DNA of 64,000 nt from Moniliella sp. 'wahieum' (GCA_003971905.1 RSEE01000090.1:186001-250000); one strand, 5' to 3'; counted from the stretch's first letter, positions 12,898-25,310 are shown. Numbers and translations: made by a program. The notes: generated from the letters alone by a model not told the origin.

Positions 12898-14227
12898 CTA
12901 GGCGTCTGGGATGGCCGTGAGACCCAAATAGTCGGCGACCAAGACGCGGGTGAGCAAGCTCCAAGCGCGCACGGTGGGGTAATGCAGTGCGGAGGCGTCG
13001 TCGGCTTTGCGGTGCCAGACGGACGGGAAGGGGGAAGGAATCAAATGCAGCACGGGCACGCCCTGGTGGAGAAACGGGAGATGGTCATCTTCTATGCCGC
13101 CCCAAGCTGGGGCAGAGGAGAGGAACGGTCGGATTCGAGCTGGGCGGGACGGGAGCGGAGGCACGCCGTTGGCCAGTGCGGAGTTGGGATTCGGTTTCGG
13201 GTTCGGGTTGGGGGTCGGACTGAGATCGAGCAGGCCCAAATCGCGTAATCGTGTTTCGAGACCGAGGAGACGCGTGTGCAGCCACTTGGTAGAGTGAAAG
13301 TACGAAGGCACCGAAGGGTTGGGTGCGCCCAGCAGGTCGAGCAGAATCAGATGCTCCATCTGATCGATCCGCCGCGCAGACTTGTCCCACTGGCGAGGGA
13401 CGAGGTGGCGCTGGATCCAGGCGTAGCTGCGTGCCAGCCAGCGTGGCAGGGGTTGGGTCGGGGATACGAGCACCATAGGAGCCGAGGAAGGGGAGGAGGG
13501 GAAGGACCAGTGGCTAGCGAGTTGGCGAGCACCGTAGATCGAGTCGGTATGGGTCCATTGGTGGTAGGCTTCTTCGCCATCGAAAAAGATGATTTGCAGT
13601 GCGGGAGGCTGGACCGAGGGCGTAACAGGCTGCGACGCCAGCAACGTGTCCAACGCCCGCGCTACATCCACTAGCATCGCACACGGCGCAGCACTATCGG
13701 TTGCGCCGATAAAGGGGTACTCGGGCGAGGTGGGGGGGAAGTACTTGCTGTGTCGTAGTGGGCGGCGAGGGTGAGCGTGGGACCCGCTCCGGGGGAGGCA
13801 AGCGCACGCGGGGGGCCAAGGGGCTTGGTGTAGACGAGGTTGACCATGTCGCGCGGGCCGAGCGGGTGTCGGCGGTGAAGCGCTGGTGCTCGGCGGTCCA
13901 GCCGGTGAGCTGGCGGGTAAAGACATGGTCCAGGGCGGCGCGGACGGCGAGGTTGCCTGGGCTGGCGGGCTCGCGGGGGACGAGGAGGCGGGCGAGGAGG
14001 GACTGGGGGTCGGTGAAGTTGAGGGTGGGGGCTGGGTCGAGGCGGTGGACGAGGGCGCGGAGCTGGTGGTCGGAGAGCGGGGGGCTGCGGCGAGGCGGCG
14101 GTGGATGGCGGGGCGGGTGGGGGGCGGGTGGGTGGCGGCGGGACGGTGCGGAGGCTTGCGAAGGCGGCTGCGACGCAGAGCGCGAGGAGGGCGAGGAGGA
14201 GGGGCGGAGGCGGGGGCGGGGGCGCAT
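12898..14227 (-). CDS. Glutaminyl-peptide cyclotransferase (M28-like)
   Basis: Zinc-dependent enzyme that cyclises N-terminal glutamine of secreted peptides to pyroglutamate. Conserved blocks in order: LTLAAHYD...SKYFPP, FIGATDSAAPCAML, IIFFDGEEAYHQWTHTDSIYGAR, LLDLLGAPNPSVPSYF, WGGIEDDHLPFL and VLHLIPSPFPSVWH. The Asp, Glu and His of these blocks are the usual metal ligands. ATG 14227 (MRPRPRLR) is followed in another frame by LLLALLALCVAAAFA, a signal peptide or anchor, so the start is plausible and the enzyme should act in the secretory pathway. The frame changes within the signal region, near 13852 (one C short before LGPRDMVNLVYTK) and near 13755, where two extra bases interrupt HYDSKYFPP. 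The stop lies at 12898-12900 after YLGLTAIPDA. It is divergent from the next locus. Confidence 0.92.
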
Positions 14228-14742
14228 GATGGGGGGGAGGGGGGAGGGGGGGAGGGGTGTGGGGTGGAGCGGGCGGAGGGAAACGGGGCGGAAGGGCGGG
14301 GCGGAAGGCGGAAGGCGGGCGGAAGGCAGGCGGAAGGCGGGCGGAAGGGCGGGCGGAAGGGCGGGCGGAAGAAGCGGCGAGACGCGCGTGGCAGCAGGGT
14401 GACCGGTGGCACGTGGGGTGCGCGTCGGAGCGCCAGGGGGGGCTGAGCGTTTCTTCGCAGTGGGCGACGCGTGAGGGGTGCGGGTGGGATGGTTCGAAGG
14501 GGAGGTGGGATGGATAGAATGGGATGCGATGAGCGCAGACACGCACCGCGCGTTGAACATTGCCGCCCAGCGGCCTCTGCGTCTGCGTCGGGGCGTGAGC
14601 GTGCGGTGGACCGGGCCGCTCCCTTCCGCCTCGGGCGGACCTGCGCGCCAACCCACCCACACGCCGGCGCGCCCACCCGCCCAGGTGCCTCCCTGCGCGC
14701 CACCCGCCACCACCCCCCCCCCCCCCCCCCCCCGCCTCCTCC

Positions 14743-17288
14743 TTGCTCTGCCGCCGCCCCGCCCCCAGCCCCCCCAACACCAGCCTCTCCTTCCCCACCC
14801 TCACCGACGCCCCCACCGACGCCGACACCAGCGCCAGCTTTGCCGCCCCGCCCCTCGTCTTTGCCCCCGCCCCGCCCAAGCCCATGCCCGCCGCCAGCAA
14901 GCTCGCCCTCGCCGCATGGGCTATCTCGCCGAGACTGCGCGGGTCGAGCGCATGCCCCTGCCCACGTCCATGCCCATGTCCATGCCCATGCCCATGCCCA
15001 TGCCCCTCTCTGCCTCTCCTCCGCCATCGCCCCGCGCTTCATCCCTCGCCTCCCACCGCCGCCTGCCTGCCCCTCCCCCCCCCATGCCCCGCGCACGCAC
15101 CCGAGCTGCCCCAACCGAGGCACAAGGCCTATGCCCTTCTCCAACGTCGACGCCCTGCTTGCCGCAGAGAAGAACCGCCCCCGTTTCTCCACCCCGACCA
15201 AGCCGAGCTGCTGAAGCACATGCGCTCTCGCCCCACACCGCTTTCCTACCCGCCCTCGTCCTCCTCCCCGTCACTGTCCGCGTCCCCCCCCCCTTCTCCT
15301 CCTCTCATCCACGGCCGCGGCATGGACGCGTGCGCTGCCCTACGTGTCGTCGTGCTCAATGGCAAACATGCACCTCCTCGTCCGGCCCGAACCCCGCGGC
15401 AAGGAAGACAAGCCAAGCTGCCCGCTGGGTCGCACCCGCACTCGCCCCCGCCTTGGGCCCTCTCCCCACCGCCCTCGGCGCCGGCCGCGCACACTTTAGT
15501 TTCCCTCCCTCGACCTGTCCCTCCGCCCGGCCACGGTCCATGCCCAGCATCCCTCGCTCCGCGCACCGAGCCCAACCCTACCGCCGTTCCTGCCCCTGCT
15601 GCCGTTGGCTGCGCTGCGCCCCCCCCGCCGCCCGCGACGGCCGCCGTGGCCGGAACGCTAGACCGTGCCATGGCACGTCAAACGTTTTCGTCTCGACGAA
15701 TTTTACTCGGCGTCTTCCGCTCGCGCCATCGGTCCACGGAGGAGGAGAAACGACATGGAACTAACCCCCTCTACCCGTGGCGACGGCAACCCTTGCAAAC
15801 CTTGCAACCCTTCTTCCCCGCACCCCTTCCATCGTACCTTGCAAACGCCGTGCGCGTGCCCATCCATCTTCCGTCCTCGCTCACGCCTCGGCCCGTGCCA
15901 AACGAGCACCGAGGAAACTGCCCCCGTCCAAACCGGACCGCGACGCTGCCTCTGCTCCCAGCTCCGAGGGCGACTCGGACGTGCCTCTGGCCAAGTTACA
16001 AGCGACCAACGATACTCTGCTCCTGGCCCCGTCTTACCGTACCTCGCGCTCCGATTGGTCGCCCGGGATCGGGCACGGGAACGGGCAAGTGCAAGTGCAA
16101 GCACAAGCGCTCGAACTGGACGAGCTCGACTCGGCGGACGAAGCGGACCGGTTGGCGTTCGACTCGGATTCCGATTCCGATTCCGATTCCGATTCCAATT
16201 CGGATTGCGACGCGGTCGCGCGCTCTTCCGCTTCGGCCTGACGCAGCACGGTACCCCCATCCCGGGCCAGACGACGGTCCGGGCACCGAGCACGGTGCGG
16301 ACCACAGTGCAGACTACGCGGGCTACGGCATGGGGGACGGAGCGGACTGTGCTGGGGTCCAAGGGGGGGGGCAAGACCAACGCAGCGCGCTGGGATCGAG
16401 ACCGTTGGCTTGTCACAAGAAACGGGCGTGGCGGGCGTGATGCGACGTAGGGCCGCACCGAATTCCAATTTACGTCAAGCACCTTCGTCCCCGCCTTCGT
16501 CCCCGGGCGCAGGGTGGGGTGCACTGCGCACGCCTGCGTCCCACCTCCCTTTGCTTCACGTCACTGCGACCGGGACCAAGCCGATCGACAGGACGGATGG
16601 GACGGATGGGACCGCTACGACCAACGCGATCGCTACGACCGGTGGGACAGATGGGACCGACGCGACCGGCCAGCCTCGGTACCCCACCTCGCACCCTTAG
16701 CCCCGGACGTAAATTCACACGGTGCGTTACCGCTCCTTCAGCCGCACTTGCTTATGCCCGCCCGGACCGCCCGTACCGCCCCCACCTCGTGCGCTGTGGA
16801 ACGCTTCCCTCCCTCCTACGTGGCGCGCCGGCGCGCGACGCTCACAACGTCCCCCCGTGCCCATGCCCACTTCACGTGGGGCTACCCCGCTGGGTCCCCC
16901 ACTGGGCACGCCACGGGTTGGAACCAGCCTTACCGCCCGCTCGGCGCATGACAACCTGCGCGCCTCCACCGTACCTTCCTACCACCGCGCGCGAGGCAGA
17001 TACGGTCCCGCACACGCAACCGCAAACCCAACCGCAACCGCAAACGCACACGCACACGGACGCGGACGGGGACGCGGACGCGACCCCCACCTCCACGGGG
17101 TAACTGCGTCGACGCTGAACGCGGAGCAGTCCAGCGGTTCGCTCGATGTCCCTGGTGCCCCGCGCACCGACACCGACACCGACACCAACACCGACACCGT
17201 CGCTAGCACGGCACGCGACCATGCCGAGCGACAAGAGCGCGATGCAGCGGCTACGCTTTTGGGGTTGTTTTCGGTAGGTAGGGCGTGA
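14743..17288 (+). CDS. Unrecognised GC-rich coding region (possible gene)
   Basis: Long plus-strand frames overlap across about 2.5 kb, but no known domain was recognised. Segments that look protein-like include PFSNVDALLAAEKNRP, FLHPDQAELLKHMRS, MHLLVRPEPRGKEDKP, KRFRLDEFYSASSARAI, an acidic Asp-Ser repeat near 16165-16203 and an end ERDAAATLLGLFS before a stop near 17286. They fall in different frames, as in the confirmed neighbours, so one disordered protein with frame changes is plausible. Equally, very high GC creates long chance frames here. Start, splicing and even existence are unproven. A divergent promoter shared with the cyclotransferase would lie at about 14230-14740. Confidence 0.35.
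16166..16203. repeat. (GATTCC)n coding microsatellite
   Basis: Six or so copies of GATTCC encode a Ser-Asp repeat in one plus frame of the unrecognised GC-rich region. Confidence 0.85.
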
Positions 17289-18815
17289 AGCGGGAGGATG
17301 CAAGTTGCTCGCTTTGGCACGTTTGTCTGCTGGGCAGTCGTTGTGGCGTCCAGGGTGGATGGAGGATGGAGGAGAGTTCGGGGGGGGGGGGGGGTGGCTG
17401 GGTACGGTATAATACGCCTTGCCAGCGCCTCGATGTGGCCCGTTCGGTTCTGTTCCTTCGTGTCGCATTTGGATCCCTTGGCTGCCCAGGGGAGGGCGCT
17501 TGCGTTGGTCCTGTAGCAAAGCGGACGTGTCAGCCATGGGGCTACTTCTCCACCTTTACTGGGCCTTGTCTTGGCCTTGGCCTTGGTCTTGGCCTTGCCG
17601 CCACGCGAGCAGGGATCGAGGCGCCTGCGGAGTGCAAGGTGCCCATCGTGCCGTGCCATACCATGCATCCAGGCTGGACGAACTTGTCTCGTCTCGTGTC
17701 GTCCCGTTCCCCAAGCGCGCGCCCTATCTCGTTCTACGCACACTGCATCTCGTACTATAGTCTCGGCCTTGTTTCTGTCTGGGCGATGCGCAAGGGAGAG
17801 AGAGGAGGGGGGGCTGCCTTGTTCAGCTGAGCCGCGTCGTTTACTTTGTGGGTCCATAGCATGCAGCATGGCGTGCATGCGAGTCGCCAGCAGGTCCGCT
17901 GTTGGCCTGTTAGCTGGTTTGCCTGCTGAGGAGTGCGAGGCGCGGGGGGAGCGGATCCGAACGAGCCTCTCCTGCAGTGGTGGCATAGCATGCAGGGGGA
18001 GCAATGCGATGGGCGCGATGAACCAAGGTACTCCTACTGGAGCGCTGTTGTCCCAGCGCGATGCATGGGGGGCCTGGGTGGAACGCACGCACCAAGCGTA
18101 CGCATGAGCATCAGCTGCCGCGTGCACGGCCCCCCCCTCCGCCTACTCTCCCACCGCACTATGGCAAATGAGAATGGCCCGCCGGAGTCTATACCCTGTG
18201 CTGCGTGTACAGGGTGTACAGGGGGAGGTCTGGTGTGGGTGCTGTCAGGTCACGGGGATGGCATGGGCCATGATGGCCATGCTGAGGGCCATGCTGACGC
18301 CGGCTGATGCACCGATGCCGATGATATCGCCGCTGCTGCGCTGATGGGGCGGGCGCAGATGCAGCAGCAAGGAGAAGCGCTAGCTTAGCACAAAGCATGT
18401 GGTGCCTGGGCGCCCACCCAGCACCCACCCAGCCACAGCGCCAGTGTGTGACCACGGCTGCGATGCATGATGCAGGGTGGGCGCAGGCGCGCAGCCACCG
18501 CTGAGATCACCGCTGAATGCTCCCCCCTGCCACCCCATGCATCAGCCCCCACCCCGCAGCGCGCCGGTGTCCTCCACGCGGGTGGGCCCAGGCGCCAGGG
18601 TGCTCCGCTGGCGCCCTCCTGGCAGAGGGGCAGTGTCTTGCCGTCGCCGATCAGTCGTCACGCATGGCCCATCATACATCATGCATCCCCCTCCTCCAGG
18701 GCGGGTCGCGCGGCGGCCACCGGCGACGCTCGTTCGCTTCCCACTGTCCTCCTCGCTCGTCCTCTCGTCCTCCGCCCTCGCCCCCTCCCCCCCCCCCTCC
18801 CCCCTCCCCACCGCC
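17289..18815. other. Intergenic interval
   Basis: A G-homopolymer near 17380, a CTTGGC tract near 17565-17600 and pyrimidine-rich sequence before the START gene are visible. A 382-codon minus frame across 16979-18127 has no recognisable domain and was rejected. Confidence 0.5.
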
Positions 18816-20588
18816 ATGCTGCGCAGCCGCCGCGCAAGGGCCGCAGCCCAGCCCAGCTCCTCCCAGGGCGCAGCACCCACCGCTCCTTCCCCCTCGCCCG
18901 CCCGCCTGCCCGATCCCCAGCTGGCCGAGGCGTCCGCCGCGCTCCTCCGTCGCTTTGTCGCCCTCGTCCAGCCCGGCCTGGACCTCGGCCTGGCCGTCGC
19001 CGCCGACGCGGCCACCGACGCCGGCCAGGTGCCGCCTGTCGACGACTGGCCCGCCATCTACTCCTCGCCCAACCTGCCCTCGGCCGGCGCCAGCTTTGCC
19101 CCCCATGCCGAGCACATTGCCGTCCGCTCGCTTCGCGCCACCCCCAATGCCGCTGCGGCCAACCATCCCCACCTGTTTGCCATCGACTCCATCTTGCTCG
19201 GCCCCACGGCTGCCCAGGCCTGGACCCTGCTGGCCGCAGCGGAGAATCGGCCGGTGTGGGACAGCGGATGCGAGCGGGCGTACGTGGCGCGCTGGCTGCC
19301 TGATGCTCCTCACAGTCAGGTGCATGCCCGTGTCGAAGTGTTTGATTTTGCGGGGATCTTTATGGTGGCCAAGCCGCGCGACATGACCCTTCTCACCGTC
19401 GATGCCCGCCTGCCCCCCGTTGGCACAACAGGAACCCGTCTGTTTTCCGTCAGCACCTCCATTGACGATCCCTCCCTCCCGCCCAAACCCAAGTACGGCC
19501 GCTTCACCTTTGGACTTGGTGGTTTCCTGGTGGAGCCCCTGTCTCCCATTGAGATCCAAGGCCAAAGTGTCCCTCGCACCCGTGTTCGTCAGATCAATGA
19601 CTTGACTGCCTCTGCATCCTGGTGCCCCTCCCCGGTGGTCAAGATTGTGTCGGCGACGATCGTCCCGCGCTCGCTTGCCCGCATCGCCACTGTCAGTTCC
19701 CACATCGCCGTGCCGCCCGCCTTGGGCGGCGAAGTGGATGCCAAGGTGGACGTCACCGCCCCGACTGATCCGGGCCAAGACGCCGAGGCGCATGCGCAGG
19801 CAACCAAGCTCCTACTTTCCCTCTCTTCGCCCATCCAGCCTTTGACGTGTCCCGCGCCCGGCGTTACGGCCAAGGCTTCCTGGATTGCACATCGCTTCTG
19901 GCCTGCGCGTCTTCCTCTCTTGTCAGTTTCGAACGAATCAGAGGTACTTTCGCCTCTCACCGCCGACGTTGGAGCGAGCACGATGGAGGAGGAGGAGAAG
20001 CAACCATCTTCCCTTCTTCCCGCACTCGACGCCCAGCCTTCCGCTCTTCCGCTTCGTTCTGTCAGCACCAAGGCCGACCCACCGGCGCCACTCCATCTCG
20101 ATAGGGATGGCCCTACGATCGACGGACAGGGAGATAAGACCGTCGGGCCGCTCGGCATGGACGCCACCGTGGCAGAGTGCACCTCGATCGACGCTGTTGC
20201 TGCCCCTGCACTGACCGAAGACACCTCGGCCGATACGTCTGGTCTGGCGAGTTTCCGTCGCCTACGGCGAGTGCAGGGGAGTAGGGAGCTACGTTCCCAC
20301 TGTTCTCGTCCCAGCGAGGTGAGCAGTACGTTGCCCAGCACGTTGTCCGAGAGTGGGCCTACGCCCCCCCGGCCGAGGGCTCGGGTGGCTTACGTCCGTT
20401 CCCAGTCGTCTCCTCTTGTGACCAAGCGACGGTACAGGTACAGCCTCCGCACGCACTTGGGCTACCCAACTCGCACCCGCGTGGAGCTGGCCACAAACGC
20501 GGTCTGTCCGCTCTGTCTCTCACGCCGTCCGAGACGCCGTCGGTGCAATGGGCCCGAACCAAGGCCAAGCCCACGGCAGCCAAGATGA
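18816..20588 (+). CDS. START-domain lipid-binding protein
   Basis: A 590-codon open frame from ATG 18816 (CCGCCATG context) to a stop at 20588. Residues about 110-310 resemble a START/SRPBCC lipid-transfer fold: AAENRPVWDSGCERAYVARW, VEVFDFAGIFMVAKPRDMTLLTV, FGLGGFLVEPL and VRQINDLTASASW correspond to the family's central strands and C-terminal helix. Such proteins carry sterols, phospholipids or other lipids between membranes; the ligand cannot be told here. The N-terminus is Ala/Pro-rich, and after residue 360 the protein is Ser/Pro-rich and probably disordered. Protein-like text continues after 20588 in other frames (LLASELYPATSMPMPVPLG, near 20671-20900), so the real C-terminus is probably longer and this stop may be caused by a frame change. 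Confidence 0.75.
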   Translation: MLRSRRARAAAQPSSSQGAAPTAPSPSPARLPDPQLAEASAALLRRFVALVQPGLDLGLAVAADAATDAGQVPPVDDWPAIYSSPNLPSAGASFAPHAEHIAVRSLRATPNAAAANHPHLFAIDSILLGPTAAQAWTLLAAAENRPVWDSGCERAYVARWLPDAPHSQVHARVEVFDFAGIFMVAKPRDMTLLTVDARLPPVGTTGTRLFSVSTSIDDPSLPPKPKYGRFTFGLGGFLVEPLSPIEIQGQSVPRTRVRQINDLTASASWCPSPVVKIVSATIVPRSLARIATVSSHIAVPPALGGEVDAKVDVTAPTDPGQDAEAHAQATKLLLSLSSPIQPLTCPAPGVTAKASWIAHRFWPARLPLLSVSNESEVLSPLTADVGASTMEEEEKQPSSLLPALDAQPSALPLRSVSTKADPPAPLHLDRDGPTIDGQGDKTVGPLGMDATVAECTSIDAVAAPALTEDTSADTSGLASFRRLRRVQGSRELRSHCSRPSEVSSTLPSTLSESGPTPPRPRARVAYVRSQSSPLVTKRRYRYSLRTHLGYPTRTRVELATNAVCPLCLSRRPRRRRCNGPEPRPSPRQPR

Positions 20589-22448
20589 GCGAAGCGGCTG
20601 CTAGGGGCACCATGATTCCTCCCCCGGCCAGTCGGACCACCCATCGGACCAACCAGCAACACCACCACCCTTGTTGGCCAGTGAACTGTACCCTGCCACG
20701 TCAATGCCGATGCCCGTGCCGCTGGGCATCCCATCCAGTCCGGCCCTGGCTCCCGCGCTGGTGCACACCGCCTCGGATTTCTCTGACCTCCCCACCGGGC
20801 ACGTGGGGGAAGGACCGGTGGCCGTGCGTGCCCCGGCCACACTGGCCGCCTACCGCGGCCGATGGAAACCGCGTTGGCCACTGCACCGACCGCGATTACG
20901 TTTCCGGCTGCGCGGTCGGCGTCCCCGTGCAGGCGCAGCGGCTGTCGCTGCGCTCCGCCGCGCCCAACAGGCCGCTAAAGTCGCCGTGCGCGCACCGGGG
21001 TACGCGCATACATTTTACGCGCTTGTTTGTCCTGGGCCCATCCGCCTATTCCCGCTGGCTTGCTGGTGCGGGTGTGTGGGTGGGTGTCGGTGTCGGTGTG
21101 GGTGCCGGGGCGGGCGGGGGGGGGACGCTTGCCCTCTGTCCCTCCTCGGCCTTTGCTCCTCCCTCGCACGTCGTCTGCCATCCCGGGATCGTGGCCTTCC
21201 TTCTCCCCCCCGATATGGGCCAGCCCATGCCCGTGGTCTAGGTCCACGCGCCGAAACGCCCCGAGGAACCTTCCCGTCATCCTCGGTGCGGTGCGCGGTG
21301 CACAGCGAGTGTCACCGCTCAACCCTTGTGTTTTTTGCCCAGGGCCGAGGGGTGCGGTGGGGTCGGGTCGGTAAAGAGTTTCAAGGGTTGCATGGTGCAT
21401 GGTGCATGGTGCATGGTGTACCCTTTGCTGTTGCTACAGAGGACCCGCTTCGCTTCTTCGTCCCCCCTTCCACACACCGCCACCTCCCCTCCTACTTCCT
21501 ACCTCCTACCTCCTACCTCCATGTACCTCCCCCTCCATTTCCCCCATTAGTCTGCGTGCTCTTCCACGCCCCATCCTAGGACGCCTCTGTTTGCTCATGC
21601 ATCTCTCCATGCGCCCCGGAACGGGATCAACCCCGTTGCCCGTTGCCCGTTGTCTGTTGCCCGTTGCATGTTATACGTTACAGTTACACGTTACCTGTGC
21701 ACGTTGCCAGCCTCGGTTTTCGCTGGGTCTTTCCTTACCCGCATTGCGCATTGGCTACTCAACTTAACTATGTGCCACTACCCCCCCCCCCCCCTCCACG
21801 CTTTGCTTTGCTTTGACCTCCGATCTCATTCCGTTCTTCCCATGCATGTCGTTGCCCCCATCTCGGTAGGTCGCGAGATAGATGCGAGCGAGGTAGCGTG
21901 CCAACGGGGGCGGAGTAAAGGACGAGTGGGAGTTACGTACGGTATGGAACGGAAGGGAACGTAGTAGGGAACGAAACGGTAAGAAACGTGCAACGCGTGC
22001 CAAAGGGTGCATCTGGTGCGTCGTGCCCCGACGAAAGCACGGGGCGCAAGGCAAGGATGAATCGCAGCGCCAACCTCCGCAGGGGCAGGGCAGGCAAGCC
22101 AACGTGTGAACCAGCGTACTTCTACGAACGATGTAGACCCACCAGTGCAGACTACGTCTTGGGTCGGGAGTCTGCTACGGGGCAGGAGGACTAGGGAAGG
22201 ATCGAATCAGGACTCAGGAATCATTAATCAGGACTCAGGCAGGACTCAGGACTCCGGATTCAGGACTAAGGACCCAGGACTCGGAAGGCATGAATCAGGC
22301 AGGACCAGCCGGAACAGTGTCGTTCTTGGCCCCGAGGCATGCGCGGAGCGCCTCGAACACCGCCGTCGCCACGCCTTTCACCCACCGAACCAGCGCACAC
22401 GCGTCCCCCATACCCCACAAGGCGTGTCCCGCCGTGCCTTGGGCCATG
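20589..22448. other. Possible START-gene tail, then intergenic
   Basis: Roughly 20589-21100 may encode the continuation of the START protein in shifted frames. Beyond that only simple sequence is seen: CTACCTCC and GTTGCCCGTT iterations near 21500-21670, a C-homopolymer near 21781 and a CAGGACTCAGGA tract near 22210-22280. No further gene was recognised. Confidence 0.5.
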
Positions 22449-25310
22449 CTAGGCCCGATGGGCGCAGGACTGATCCACCGCACCGCACGCCATCTTGCCC
22501 GCCGCGCGACGGGTGATGGTCAAGCGGGCCCGGACCAGGACAGGGTCGGGCGGTAGGACGCGCAAGTTACCCAGCTGAGCCGCGGAGGAGGAGGGGGAGG
22601 GAAAGATAGGGTCGGTAGGCGCAATGGTCCAGTGCAACAGTTGGTTCTTGCTGTCCACCTCCACCTTGCCCGTCGAAACGACCACCTCGACCCCCCAGAT
22701 CCAATCCCGGTCTTCAACGTGTCCCTCGACGCCCCGAACCAGGCCCAAGCGCGCCTCGCTCCCTCCCTCGTCGCCCGCCGTGTCGTCCCGCCCCCCTCGT
22801 CCTGGGAAGGGCGCGCGCCAGGCGCGCACGGGCACGAAGACACCGATCGGTGCGGCACGGGAGTACGAATGACCCAGTCGGGATGCGCCGCGACTTCGTC
22901 CGGCTCGGCCCACCGCGCATAGTGCAGCATGGGAAGGTAAATTTCCGTTGTTTTCCCCCTCTCGTAGGCGCAGCGAGCCTGCGCTTGACTCAGTTCCACC
23001 TCGAGAGTGAACTTGCCCGAGTCACAATCAAATGTCATTGCCCGAGGGGTGCCGACGGTGGCGCGCGCATACGCTCGACAAAACGCACGGCTCGCCCCCC
23101 CCGCGGTACAGGTCGCCCATCGGCACAGGAAACGTTATGTCGGCCACAGGGTGGTTGTGGTTGAACTTTCCCGAGTGCGGGGTGGCCTGGTTCTTCATCA
23201 GCAGCGCCTCGTACAGCGCAAGTGAGAGTGAAGAGTGTTGCTTCTTCTCCTTTCTCCCTCCTCATGGACGATCAGGTCTGCGCCGCTGGAGAAAAGGTAG
23301 TCGGACGGGGCTGCCATTGCCTCGTATGAGGTGGTGAGCGAGGCGGGGTACGGTGGCCGCCGCGTCGTGGTAAGATCAATGTCGTCGTGGGACCAAAACG
23401 AAAAATCTTCCCCGTTCCACTGGTCGCCTTGGAGATGGGAGTTGAACGGGTCGTAAGTCCAAGCCGTGTAGGAGAGCAGGTTGGTACCCTCGCACGCACG
23501 TAAGGTTGCATCGAGCGCAGTGACTTGGTTGGAGTAATCGCCCTTGCCCTTGCCCTTGGCATCACCAAAGTACGCCTTGCGCTTGTCCAAGTCATAGGGC
23601 GTGCCCAACTCGCCCATCAAGGTAGGGTAGTCACCCATGCAGTCCAACGTGTCTTGACGCAAGTAGCCCAGCTGGTCGTGCATTGCCTGTCGGATTGCCT
23701 TGAGCCCCACTTTGACCCCAAACATCACCCCGGGGTACTTGCCCCGCAAAATGCCCAGCGCATCCACATTGAACCAATTCCAGTGCTTGGTGATGAGGGT
23801 CAAGCCATCGTAAAAGTGTTGTGTCGAACACGCTCGGCCCTTCAACTCCCTCCCCCATTTGGGGCGGGGGCTCAAATATCGGGGGCTGCACCATGGCAAT
23901 CGCGTCCTTGTGTACGTCTTGGATCGAGGCACGGCACTTGCGCCAAAAGGGGTACCAATACTCTTGAATAAACTCAATCGTCTGCTCGGGTGCAGCATCA
24001 GGATGACGAGAACGAGAAAAGTAGTCCTTGTCCAGTACCTCCCCCGTTTCCATGTCCCACGCACCATGCGCCGCCCAGGGACACACACCCAACTGCCATT
24101 CCGAGCTACGCTGCCACCCCCACTTGGCACCACCTTGGATGCGATCCTGCTCGGGCGTAAGCCACAGCACCGCACCCTTGGGATCCACCTCGACATCTTT
24201 GAGTTTTTTGGGGCCCAACGCGCCAAACGTCCAATTCTCCACCGTTTGCCTGCCCCATGCCCAGTCGCATGCTCTGCAACGGACACGGCATCGGGCCCAT
24301 CTTGAGCGGCCACGACGCCGGAATCCGGTCCCACACCGTAAGCCCGACATAGGTGGGGTTGGGCTCGTTGAGGCTGTCCCAGCCCATCACACAACTGTCC
24401 TCCAAGTCGCCTGCGTTGTGGATGCGCTGCGCGAGCTGGGTGCAAGCGGCCACAAAGTGGTCTTGGAGCCAGTCTTGGATGTTCTTGCCGTCGAGGATGC
24501 AGTGGGGCAATAAGTCGCGCCCGGCAAAAAACATGGAGGATAACGTGGCGGCACCCAGGCGCGAGTAGTTGGTCGCCCACAACATGGGCGGGAACGTGTG
24601 GGGATCAGGGTGCTGGGCGGTAGGCCACTCGAATTGCAGAAAGGCAGACTGGGTCGGGGTGAGGAACCGACGATCTATCCCACACGCGGGAAGAACCCAG
24701 AATGGAGCTCCGCACCCCCTGTAAAGCGCGAGAAGAGATCTTGGTGTGGGTCCATAAATACGCGGAAGCCGTACTGCTTGAGCTTGCGCAGAACCTCCAC
24801 CACATAATCCATGTACTCGTAGTCGTACTGGCCTCTGCAAGCAATCACATCACATCGTATAGCAACCGTCAGAATCTGCCCCGACCCCAACGCAGATGGA
24901 GCAGGCACACGCCAACACCCTACGCCCAACAGACTGGCGAGCCCCCAAGGGCACAACCCAAAACCTAGCAGAGAGCAACATCAACGTACGGACCAGCATG
25001 TTCCAGCGCCTCCCACGTGAACGGGTAGCGGATCACAGTGAACCCAGGCACGGAGACGGGCAAGGTGTTCGTCCGCCGAGCCATCGTCGAGGCGGAAGGG
25101 GTGTGGAGCGAAAGGATCGCCCCCGTTTCGGCAATGTCCAGATCAGTCGGGGGCGTCGAAGGTGCTACGCCCGCGGGGCTGCTTCCCACCACATAGGTTG
25201 ACGCATGGAGCAGGATGGCGCGGTCGGCCTCGTCGCGGAAATGCCTCCCCGAGGCGTGGAGGTAGGGGCGGGAACCGGATCGGTGGCAGCTGGCGTTTGA
25301 GTCGCTGATG
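22449..25310 (-). CDS. EGH1: GH5 glucosidase, ergosteryl-beta-glucosidase type
   Basis: Glycoside hydrolase family 5, like the fungal Egh1/Sgl1/EGCrP group that cleaves ergosteryl glucoside or glucosylceramide. In order: [81 protein letters not shown], the acid/base Glu in [35 protein letters not shown], the nucleophile Glu in [15 protein letters not shown], and [22 protein letters not shown]-terminal beta domain follows ([32 protein letters not shown]). Intron 24835-24989 (donor GTACGT) joins AGP to GQYDYEY. At least five frame changes occur along the gene. The 5' end is uncertain because no in-frame ATG precedes [17 protein letters not shown]; an upstream exon or another frame change is likely. 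The 3' end at 22449 is provisional. Confidence 0.9.

Noticed and set aside
16979-18127. 382-codon minus-strand open frame
   Set aside because: No domain or conserved motif. It is rich in residues expected from reading GC-rich simple sequence backwards, and it overlaps the plus-strand coding-like region.
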